Assembly (NCBI GenBank): GCA_020346825.1
Contig: CP070791.1
Coordinates: forward strand, 61,839 to 72,933
DNA from: Candidatus Bathyarchaeota archaeon
GTDB lineage: Archaea > Thermoproteota > Bathyarchaeia > Bathyarchaeales > Bathyarchaeaceae
Direction of reading: 5' to 3'
DNA: 11,095 nucleotides
How positions within the stretch are numbered: position 1 is the stretch's first letter; every line of letters begins with the position of its first letter. Both the position numbers and the translations under genes were made by a program. A model generated the notes under the pieces. That model saw nothing but the letters and a program-made list of their open reading frames with translations, did not search any database and was not told the origin of the DNA. Of the stretch, positions 5,609 to 11,095 are shown piece after piece.

Positions 5609-7490
5609 TTTTTCTCCTCTTCTTAAGGATGTGAATAGCTCCCTCAGGGCATATTTGCATGCATACTGTACAGCCCAAACATATATCTGGATTCATGGAG
5701 TATTCTGGTTCTCCTTCGGGCTCCACTGTCGCCTTTACTATTGCAGGACATCCAAAATCGTTGGCGCATATACCGCATCTTGTGCACTTCTCTTGGTCTA
5801 TTTCGAACACTGGCAGGGTGCGTCCTTGTGCGCGGAATCGCCTCCTAGTAAGTAATCTACATTCTCCTCTGCTAACCAATGCTTTTGGGCCTTTCATACT
5901 CTTGAGTTCTTGCAAAGTTTTAATCAACTGTTTTTGGCTGAAAGCGTTTGCGACCTTCGCTTCCACTCCCAGCGCCTTAACAACGTCTTCAATCTTCACA
6001 GGCTCCACTTTCTCACCCATTCCTGTGAAGCCTGACCCTGGATGAGGCTGGTGGCCAGTCATGGCGGTGATAGCGTTATCCAAAACAACTATCAGAGGGG
6101 TTTTTTCAGCGATGTTAAACCTGTAGTTCAGTGTTGGAGGCATGCCTGCATGGAAGAAGGTGGAGTCGCCTACAAAAGCAACAACATCCTGGTCGCTCAC
6201 TAAGCCTATGCCGTGAGATACTCCGATGCTGGCTCCCATGCTCACAACGAAATCTTGCATATTAAGTGGTTCGAATATTCCTAGGAGGTAGCAGCCGATG
6301 TCCCCGGCGTAGATGGTCTCATCTCCAAAAACCTTTTTGACAGCATAAAATGTTGATCTATGGGGACAACCAGGACAAAGAACAGGCTCCCTAAGAGGAA
6401 GACCATTCAATGCCGAGGCAACCTTTATGTTATGGTCCTTGAAGTTGATTCCCAATTCTTTTCCGAATATTTCTTCGAAGGCAGGAATCACAGTTTCAAG
6501 GGTGTATTCACCATATCTTGGCAGCAAGTCTTTGCCATGAACAACAAGGTTCGGATTGGCCTCTTTTGCCATCTGTTTCACAAAGTTCTCTAGAATTGGT
6601 TCAAGTTCTTCTAGGACAAAAACAGCTTCTTTGTTTTTGACAAAGTCGCTAACAAAACTTTTTGATATGGGATGAGTTAAGCTGATTTTTGCGATTGGTG
6701 GATCCAGTCCCAATTCCAGCAACGCTTCTTTAACATATTCAAAACTGACTCCTGACGTTAGTATTCCTACTTTTCCTTCTCTCGAAGTCACCGTGTTTAG
6801 CTTTCGGCCATACTTTTTCTCTATTTGCTCGAGTTTTTTGTTCAACCTGTCATGGAGCTCTTGTAAACGAGGCTTAAGATTATAATATCTGTCGGGATCT
6901 TTCTGGAATTTGCCTCTGGTCTTGGGTTTTTTCGTTTTGCCAAGCTTTACAGTTCCAATGGAATGACTGATTTTAGTGGTGGTTCTCAGGAAAACAGGGA
7001 CTTGAAACTCTTCAGAAATGTCGAAGGCAAGTTTTGTAAAATCTTTACACTCTTGAGGGTTGCTCGGTTCAAGCATCGGCATCTTAAACATTCTTGCATA
7101 GTATCTCGTATCCTGTTCTGACTGTGCGGAACTCCAGCCAGAAGGGTCGTCGGCCACCATCACCACAAAACCCGCCTTCACTCCTATCATAGCTACGGGG
7201 GGAATAGAATCGGCTGTGACGTTGAGTCCAAAATGTTTTTGACATGTCATAGCCCTCACTCCTGACCATGCTGCTCCTGTAGCTGCTTCAAATGCAACTT
7301 TCTCGTTTGAGGAGTATTCGAAGTAAAGCCCCACCTTCTTTGCCACCCTAGAAAAGGTCATTGGAACTTCAGAGCTTGGGGTTCCGGGATAAGCAGCAAC
7401 AAATCCTACTCCAGCTTCAAGGGCTCCCCTTACGATCGCTTCGTTCCCCAACAGCAAAACTTTTTTTCCAGGCTCCTCAAGTACATCCAT
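5598..7490 (-). CDS. iorA: Indolepyruvate:ferredoxin oxidoreductase, alpha subunit
   Basis: This is the catalytic subunit, carrying thiamine diphosphate and iron-sulfur clusters. Numbered from a TTG at 7508: YPGTPSSE (40-47) and NEKVAFEAA (68-76) belong to the pyrimidine-binding domain. CPGCPHR (378-384) precedes the pyrophosphate-binding domain, with GDIGCY (402-407), GDSTFFHAG (447-455) and an LDNAITAMTGHQ motif near 476-487 that supplies the Mg/TPP ligands. The last 62 residues form a two-cluster ferredoxin domain: C-x2-C-x2-C-x5-C starting at 575, then a standard C-x2-C-x2-C-x3-C-P. About 636 residues is normal for IorA. The frame extends to TTG 7508, but I prefer ATG 7490, because GGAG (7506-7503) lies 12 nt before it and the TTG gives only a short extra REIE-like head. 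A TTG start cannot be excluded. It is first in an operon with iorB; a regulatory-looking upstream region is described separately. Confidence 0.93.
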   Translation of the reverse strand: MDVLEEPGKKVLLLGNEAIVRGALEAGVGFVAAYPGTPSSEVPMTFSRVAKKVGLYFEYSSNEKVAFEAATGAAWSGVRAMTCQKHFGLNVTADSIPPVAMIGVKAGFVVMVADDPSGWSSAQSEQDTRYYARMFKMPMLEPSNPQECKDFTKLAFDISEEFQVPVFLRTTTKISHSIGTVKLGKTKKPKTRGKFQKDPDRYYNLKPRLQELHDRLNKKLEQIEKKYGRKLNTVTSREGKVGILTSGVSFEYVKEALLELGLDPPIAKISLTHPISKSFVSDFVKNKEAVFVLEELEPILENFVKQMAKEANPNLVVHGKDLLPRYGEYTLETVIPAFEEIFGKELGINFKDHNIKVASALNGLPLREPVLCPGCPHRSTFYAVKKVFGDETIYAGDIGCYLLGIFEPLNMQDFVVSMGASIGVSHGIGLVSDQDVVAFVGDSTFFHAGMPPTLNYRFNIAEKTPLIVVLDNAITAMTGHQPHPGSGFTGMGEKVEPVKIEDVVKALGVEAKVANAFSQKQLIKTLQELKSMKGPKALVSRGECRLLTRRRFRAQGRTLPVFEIDQEKCTRCGICANDFGCPAIVKATVEPEGEPEYSMNPDICLGCTVCMQICPEGAIHILKKRRKNEV

Positions 7491-7576
7491 TTCTATTCTT
7501 ATCTCCAATTCTACTGATCCAGTTTTTCCATAAAATTCTTCCAGAGATGAGACAGTATAGATTCGGCAATATTAAT

Positions 7577-7598
7577 GTTAGTTTATATTCCAACTAAC
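7577..7598 (-). promoter_or_regulatory. iorA promoter: TATA element enclosed by a 7-bp inverted repeat
   Basis: On the minus strand, GTTAGTT (7598-7592), an 8-nt spacer GGAATATA, and AACTAAC (7583-7577) form a perfect dyad. The spacer plus the next A residues make a TATA-like box (AATATAAA) that would start RNA near 7560, about 70 nt before the iorA ATG. A third GTTAGTT, on the plus strand, lies at 7641-7647. A factor bound to the dyad would block TBP, so a repressor operator is a reasonable inference. An alternative TATA-like element (7530-7538) lies nearer the gene. Confidence 0.45.
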
Positions 7599-7654
7599 CT
7601 CGTTTGCACACAGACATTATTAATTAAACAAAAACACGGAGTTAGTTGATTGCG

Positions 7655-7678
7655 GATTCAAACAACGTTGTTTGAATC
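7655..7678. repeat. 24-bp perfect palindrome
   Basis: GATTCAAACAAC (7655-7666) is followed directly by its exact reverse complement. With one bulged G (7654), the pairing extends to the GC at 7652-7653 with the GC at 7679-7680. It begins 16 nt after the stop codon of the ferritin-like gene on the minus strand. A T5 tract (7634-7630) follows about 20 nt later, so it may serve as that gene's terminator. As duplex DNA it would equally suit a dimeric regulator upstream of iorA. Confidence 0.75.
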
Positions 7679-7694
7679 GCCGATTTGGGCGATT
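7675..7694 (-). terminator. Second hairpin overlapping the palindrome
   Basis: AATCGCC (7675-7681) and GGCGATT (7688-7694) form a perfect 7-bp stem with a 6-nt loop. The stem begins within the stop codon of the ferritin-like gene on the minus strand. It shares bases 7675-7678 with the 24-bp palindrome, so an RNA could form one or the other fold fully but not both. A termination or read-through switch into iorA is possible but unproven. Confidence 0.35.
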
Positions 7695-8215
7695 TACCCT
7701 CCTGGAGCCCCGTGAAATGGAACGTTTTTCCAGAGAACGTCCCACCAGTCTTCTTCTGTTATGGTTTCTCCTCGAACAAGAATTTCTAGGACTCTCTTCA
7801 AGAGTTCATGATGCTTTTTTTCATCCAGTAATATTGCGTTCAAGAGAAGCCTCACTTTCTCATTTTCAATGCTTGGTATTACTTTGCTAATTCTTTTTAT
7901 GAGCTCTGCTTCCATGAGTATGTGCTCTTTCACCAGTTCTCTTTGTTTGTCGAGGTTTTTTTGTGTGAGGGCTTGGGAAACACTTTTCAACAGTTTGAGG
8001 GCTGACGCATACATGTCTGCATGCTTCACAGAATCTAAAGATATTCCCTTCAAGACTCCTTTGACCGCTGGATTTCCTATTTCAGTTAAGGCGCTATTCA
8101 ACGAGTCCACAATCTTGTTTTCAATCTTAATCTGTTCATTGAAAAAGACTAATAATTCATCCTTTGGATCCAGAACATTTCCCTCCCTTCTTAAGGACAC
8201 CTCTAGTTGGAGCAT
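7694..8215 (-). CDS. Ferritin-like four-helix protein with a partly altered diiron site
   Basis: This 173-residue, almost wholly helical protein has spacing typical of ferritin/rubrerythrin-like diiron bundles. E32 lies 33 residues before H65, and E102 lies 30 and 33 residues before E132 and H135 of an E-x-x-H motif (DEKKHHELL). The two halves look like internal repeats: LDSVKHADM (60-68) matches LDEKKHHEL (130-138). The first half has S62 where an E-x-x-H glutamate would be expected. It lacks a rubredoxin domain. The C-terminus is distinctive (EEDWWDVLW, then PFHGAPGG). It would lie in the cytoplasm. It sits between two oxygen-sensitive ferredoxin oxidoreductase operons, so a role in iron or oxidant handling is plausible but inferred. 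The ATG at 8215 has no clear Shine-Dalgarno; a short-leader or leaderless start is possible. A non-metal helical bundle is the alternative. Confidence 0.68.
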   Translation of the reverse strand: MLQLEVSLRREGNVLDPKDELLVFFNEQIKIENKIVDSLNSALTEIGNPAVKGVLKGISLDSVKHADMYASALKLLKSVSQALTQKNLDKQRELVKEHILMEAELIKRISKVIPSIENEKVRLLLNAILLDEKKHHELLKRVLEILVRGETITEEDWWDVLWKNVPFHGAPGG

Positions 8216-8300
8216 AAGTTTTTCGGCGGTTTACGCGTACAATTCTTCTAATTCTAAGTCAAGAACAATACCTAGAGGTCTTTTCGGTTCACACTCTTTT

Positions 8301-8316
8301 AGAAAAGCGTATATGC
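8301..8316 (+). promoter_or_regulatory. Candidate promoter of the por operon
   Basis: A purine-rich AGAAAAGC (8301-8308) precedes GTATAT (8309-8314), like a BRE plus TATA pair. RNA would start near 8338, giving a short leader with GGTGA (8349-8353) before the first gene. A second A/T-rich element (TTAATTAAA, 8325-8333) would start RNA too late to keep that site. The divergent ferritin-like gene starts at 8215, so bases 8216-8343 serve both directions. They also include an 8-bp inverted pair, ACCTCTAG (8199-8206) and CTAGAGGT (8272-8279). Confidence 0.4.
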
Positions 8317-8361
8317 CCAATTTCTTAATTAAATTGAAAAGACTTGTCGGTGAAAAATCCG

Positions 8362-8922
8362 TTGAAAAAAATGTTGGAAGTCAGATGGCATGGCAGAGGT
8401 GGTCAGGGGGCATGGACCGCCAGCGAACTCCTTGCACGAGCAGCAATCAACGAGGGAAAATACATCCAATCATTCCCTGAATTTGGTCCGGAAAGAATGG
8501 GAGCGCCAATACGTGCCTTCACAAGAATTAGTGACGAGCCAATCAAAATGCACTGTGCCGTCTACACTCCAGATGTGGTAGCAGTTATAGACCCATCACT
8601 ATTGAAGGCTGTTCCCGTAACAGAGGGGCTGAACGATGAGGGAATCCTAATCGTCAATTCCAAAGAAAAACCAGCGGAAATACGTGAAATGCTCAAGATA
8701 GAAAAACGAGAGATTTGGACAGTTCCAGCTACGGAAATTGCTATCAAACTTCTAAACAGGCCAATCACAAACACAGCCATGTTGGGAGCCGTTGCCCGAG
8801 TGACTAGAATCGTTGGACTAGAAAGTGTTGAAAAAGCTGTTTCGAAACGTTTCAGCGGAAGTATCGCGGAGAAAAATATTGGTGTCACCAAAGAAGCCTA
8901 CAAAGAGGTAAGATCAGAGTGA
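8362..8922 (+). CDS. porG: Pyruvate/2-oxoacid:ferredoxin oxidoreductase, gamma subunit
   Basis: This is the gamma subunit of the four-subunit archaeal enzyme that interconverts pyruvate plus CoA with acetyl-CoA, CO2 and reduced ferredoxin. The family signature is at the N-terminus: EVRWHGRGGQGAWTASELLA, followed by FPEFGPERMGAPIRAFTRI. The gamma domain ends in GITNTAMLG-like and GSIAEKN elements typical of this subunit. The frame opens with TTG at 8344, GTG at 8350, TTG at 8362 and ATG at 8371. I choose TTG 8362 because GGTGA (8349-8353) lies exactly 8 nt before it and homologues start close to the EVRxHGRGGQG motif; ATG 8371 is the main alternative. The last four bases overlap porD (GTGA). 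POR versus the branched-chain VOR enzyme cannot be separated with certainty from this subunit. Confidence 0.92.
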   Translation: MKKMLEVRWHGRGGQGAWTASELLARAAINEGKYIQSFPEFGPERMGAPIRAFTRISDEPIKMHCAVYTPDVVAVIDPSLLKAVPVTEGLNDEGILIVNSKEKPAEIREMLKIEKREIWTVPATEIAIKLLNRPITNTAMLGAVARVTRIVGLESVEKAVSKRFSGSIAEKNIGVTKEAYKEVRSE

Positions 8923-9206
8923 CCACTAAAGAAAAAGGTTGGAAACAAATCTCTATGGCAGGTGTCTGCTGGAAACCTAGCACACAGTATTTGACTGGAG
9001 ACTGGAAAACCTACAAGCCGGTAAGGGATCTGGAAAAATGCACCCGCTGCGTATTGTGCGTGCTTTTCTGTCCTGACGGAGCGATCAATTGGAAACCAGA
9101 GAAAAATGATATACAGTTCGATTTTGATTTCTGCAAAGGCTGTGGAATATGTGCCAATGAATGTCCGTTAGATGCCATTGAAATGAAACTTGAAGAGGAG
9201 ACGTGA
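8919..9206 (+). CDS. porD: Pyruvate/2-oxoacid:ferredoxin oxidoreductase, delta (ferredoxin) subunit
   Basis: This is a 95-residue 2[4Fe-4S] ferredoxin subunit that passes electrons from the TPP centre to external ferredoxin. Two C-x2-C-x2-C-x3-C-P motifs are complete: C41, C44, C47, C51 and C72, C75, C78, C82. In such folds the fourth cysteine of each motif completes the other cluster. The first 35 residues carry the family's lead segment (SMAGVCWKPSTQYLTGDWKTYKPV), which helps hold the subunit to the complex. The start is GTG at 8919, overlapping the porG stop in GTGA, so translation is likely to be coupled. A later ATG at 8955 would shorten it. porA begins 4 nt after its stop. Confidence 0.94.
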   Translation: MTTKEKGWKQISMAGVCWKPSTQYLTGDWKTYKPVRDLEKCTRCVLCVLFCPDGAINWKPEKNDIQFDFDFCKGCGICANECPLDAIEMKLEEET

Positions 9207-9210
9207 GAAA

Positions 9211-10440
9211 ATGGCGATCGCTAGACAGAAAATGATGGCCTTAAACGGAGACGAAGCAGTTGCGTTCGCTGCAAAACAATCAGACGTAGACGTCGTAGCA
9301 GCCTATCCAATAACTCCTCAAACCATAATTGTGGAGAGATTTAGCGAATACGTGGCAAACGGTGAAGTTGACACAGAGTTTGTCTGTGTTGAATCTGAAC
9401 ATAGCGCGTTAACTTCTTGCTTAACAGCGGCAGCCACAGGCGCAAGAGCCTTCACAGCAACAGCCTCTGCAGGATTAGCTTTGATGCACGAGATCCTATA
9501 TGTAACCTCAGGATGTAGAGCACCTGTAGTGATGGCGGTGGTCAACAGAGCCTTATCCGCGCCAATAAACATCCACTGCGACCACTCAGACACCATGGTT
9601 GAACGTGACTGCGGCTGGATACAAATCTATGTGGAAAACTCGCAAGAAGCATACGATTCTGTAATTCAAGCTTTCAAGATTGCCGAAAACCCAAGGCTCA
9701 TGCTACCCGTAATGGTGGGATTAGACGGCTTCACCTTAAGCCACACATTAGAAAACGTGCAAACTCTACCAGACAACCTAGTGAAACAGTTTGTTGGAAC
9801 GCGTCAATTTCCACCTGTAACTAACCATGAAGGAAAGACTGTACCATTCAAACTCGACTCAAAAACTCCCTTGACGATTGGTCCATTGGACCTATATGAT
9901 TACTATTTTGAGCACAAGAGGCAACAAGAAGAAGCGATGCGGATTGCTCCCAAAATCATCCAACAAGTACATGAAGAATATGCGGAGAAGAGTGGAAGAC
10001 ATTACGGAGATGGATTGATTGAACCATACTGTCTGGAAGACGCTGAAACGGCAATCGTGTGTTTGGGTTCAACTTCTGGAACAATCAAGACCATCATAGA
10101 CAAGCTTAGATCAAAAGGGACGAAGGCCGGTTTGCTCAGACTTCGAGCCTTCAGACCGTTACCTGTAAAGGAAATAACTGAAGCGTTGGAAAACGTGAAA
10201 GCAGTAGCCGTTATGGACAGAAGCCTAAGCTTTGGAGGACATGGCGGCGCAGTATTCCACGAAATACGCCACATTCTATACGATACGTCTACACATCCGT
10301 ACATAGTGAATTACGTTTACGGGCTCGGCGGCAGAGACACACATCCTAATCTAATACACAAGATTTACCGAGATCTGCAACGAATACTGGAAACTCAACG
10401 AGTTGAGAAACCAGTGCAGTTTATTGGATTAAGGGAGTAA
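9211..10440 (+). CDS. porA: Pyruvate/2-oxoacid:ferredoxin oxidoreductase, alpha subunit
   Basis: This subunit supplies the TPP pyrimidine domain and the CoA-facing domain. Visible from ATG 9211: NGDEAVAFA (12-20), YPITPQT (32-38), VESEHSA (60-66, with the glutamate that activates TPP), TATASAGLALMHE, and VNRALSAPINIHCDHSD, whose arginine belongs to the substrate/CoA region. The transketolase C-terminal domain is marked by GLLRLRAFRPLP and DRSLSFGGHGGAV, ending with GLGGRDTHP. At 409 residues it is the normal size. The frame extends to TTG 9190, but ATG 9211 is preferred because homologues start here and GAGGAG (9195-9200) lies 10 nt before it. It follows porD by 4 nt, and porB starts 14 nt after it. 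Pyruvate is the likeliest substrate; VOR-type 2-oxoacids are the alternative. Confidence 0.95.
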   Translation: MAIARQKMMALNGDEAVAFAAKQSDVDVVAAYPITPQTIIVERFSEYVANGEVDTEFVCVESEHSALTSCLTAAATGARAFTATASAGLALMHEILYVTSGCRAPVVMAVVNRALSAPINIHCDHSDTMVERDCGWIQIYVENSQEAYDSVIQAFKIAENPRLMLPVMVGLDGFTLSHTLENVQTLPDNLVKQFVGTRQFPPVTNHEGKTVPFKLDSKTPLTIGPLDLYDYYFEHKRQQEEAMRIAPKIIQQVHEEYAEKSGRHYGDGLIEPYCLEDAETAIVCLGSTSGTIKTIIDKLRSKGTKAGLLRLRAFRPLPVKEITEALENVKAVAVMDRSLSFGGHGGAVFHEIRHILYDTSTHPYIVNYVYGLGGRDTHPNLIHKIYRDLQRILETQRVEKPVQFIGLRE

Positions 10441-10454
10441 ACGGAGGAACAGAA

Positions 10455-11095
10455 ATGTTTTCTGAATGGAAATTTAATGCAAAAGACATAGCTGAAAAAC
10501 CGGACTTGTTTATGCCTGGACACAGAGCATGTGCGGGATGTGCACCTGCAACAGTCCTCAGATTAATCCTTAAGGCCTTAAGGGGACCAACAATAGCGAC
10601 ATCCGCAACTGGATGCATGGAGGTGGTTTCATCAATCTATCCTTACACATCGTGGAAAATTCCTTGGATACACACTGCCTTTGAAAATGTGGCAGCGAAC
10701 GCTTCTGGAATCGAGGCTGCACTCAAGATACTGAAGAAGAAGGGGCGAATTCCGCAGGAACAAGTTGACGTTATTGCTTTCGCTGGTGACGGTGGAACAT
10801 ATGATATTGGCATTCAAGCACTCTCGGGAGCGGTTGAGAGAGGACACGACTTCCTCTATGTACTATACGACAACGAGGCATACATGAACACAGGCATACA
10901 GAGAAGCGGAGGTACGCCCCATGGTGCCTCAACAACGACTTCACCAGCCGGAAAGGTCATACCTGGAAAACTGGAGTTCAAAAAGCCGATAGGTGACATC
11001 ATGGTTGCCCACGACATACCTTATGCTGCAACAGCGTCGCCATACTATTGGCGAGACTTGATAACAAAAGCTAGAAAAGGAATCGAAGTAAACGG
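10455..11095 (+). CDS. porB: Pyruvate/2-oxoacid:ferredoxin oxidoreductase, beta subunit (3' end outside window)
   Basis: The gene runs off the right edge; 213 codons are visible. It starts with ATG at 10455, with GGAGG (10443-10447) 7 nt upstream, directly after porA. The protein opens MFSEWKFNAKDIAEKP, then has the HRACAGCAP motif (with cysteines near the N-terminus that bind a proximal cluster), a TGCMEVVSS segment, and the TPP pyrophosphate/Mg site GDGGTYDIG. YDNEAYMNTGIQRS supplies the Asn-x-Ala-Tyr-Met-Asn ligands that coordinate Mg. This completes the porGDAB order that is usual in archaea. A fourth cysteine of the cluster should lie further downstream and cannot be seen here. Confidence 0.95.
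   Translation, partial: MFSEWKFNAKDIAEKPDLFMPGHRACAGCAPATVLRLILKALRGPTIATSATGCMEVVSSIYPYTSWKIPWIHTAFENVAANASGIEAALKILKKKGRIPQEQVDVIAFAGDGGTYDIGIQALSGAVERGHDFLYVLYDNEAYMNTGIQRSGGTPHGASTTTSPAGKVIPGKLEFKKPIGDIMVAHDIPYAATASPYYWRDLITKARKGIEVN

Noticed and set aside
5526..6045. Overlapping plus-strand ORFs of 109 and 128 codons in the ior region
   Set aside because: They are antisense to iorA/iorB coding sequence that has complete motifs. No ribosome binding site or recognisable product is present.
8199..8279. 8-bp inverted pair ACCTCTAG / CTAGAGGT around the divergent promoters
   Set aside because: The arms are 65 nt apart and one lies within the ferritin-like coding region. This is too weak to call an operator.
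7869..8480. 203-codon plus-strand ORF
   Set aside because: It lies antisense to most of the ferritin-like gene and overlaps porG in another frame. Its translation is Ser/Phe-rich with no domain pattern, typical of a shadow frame.
1..11095. Search for CRISPR arrays, transposases, integrases and direct-repeat borders
   Set aside because: No regularly spaced repeats, mobile-element proteins or target-site duplications were found by eye. All large genes belong to ordinary archaeal metabolism or information processing.

Overview
The window looks like the chromosome of an anaerobic archaeon. Evidence: the 2-oxoacid:ferredoxin oxidoreductases come as split archaeal-type subunits; the single-strand DNA-binding protein is an RPA-type OB-fold protein, not bacterial SSB; candidate promoters are TATA-like boxes about 25 nt before the inferred RNA start; and several genes seem to use TTG or GTG starts. 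The gene set and moderate GC content would fit a Bathyarchaeia-like or other TACK-group lineage, but that placement is inference. I see no insertion sequence, CRISPR array, tRNA or rRNA.

Left part (1-2612, + strand): a calcineurin-like metallophosphoesterase whose frame is open to the window edge, an Hsp20 small heat-shock protein, a small SWIM zinc-finger protein, and a 38-residue single-pass membrane peptide. A degenerate-looking second membrane ORF converges on that peptide. An RPA-like protein with two OB folds follows (2613-3464).

Middle part (3465-8215, - strand): a class III PLP aminotransferase abuts the RPA gene tail to tail and has its own TATA box. The iorA-iorB operon (indolepyruvate:ferredoxin oxidoreductase) comes next, then a ferritin-like four-helix protein. 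The gap before iorA holds an inverted repeat surrounding its TATA box, a 24-bp perfect palindrome, and a second hairpin that overlaps and competes with it.

Right part (8344-11095, + strand): the operon porG-porD-porA-porB for a four-subunit pyruvate (or related 2-oxoacid):ferredoxin oxidoreductase. The last gene is cut by the window edge.

Read together, the right-hand 7.6 kb is a 2-oxoacid/ferredoxin block. The aminotransferase may feed or drain 2-oxoacids, IOR oxidises aryl pyruvates, and POR interconverts pyruvate and acetyl-CoA, all exchanging electrons with ferredoxin. The ferritin-like protein between the two oxygen-sensitive enzymes may handle iron or oxygen. The enzymes belong to known families. 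The least explained parts are the iorA upstream region, the paired tiny membrane ORFs, and the altered metal site of the ferritin-like protein.
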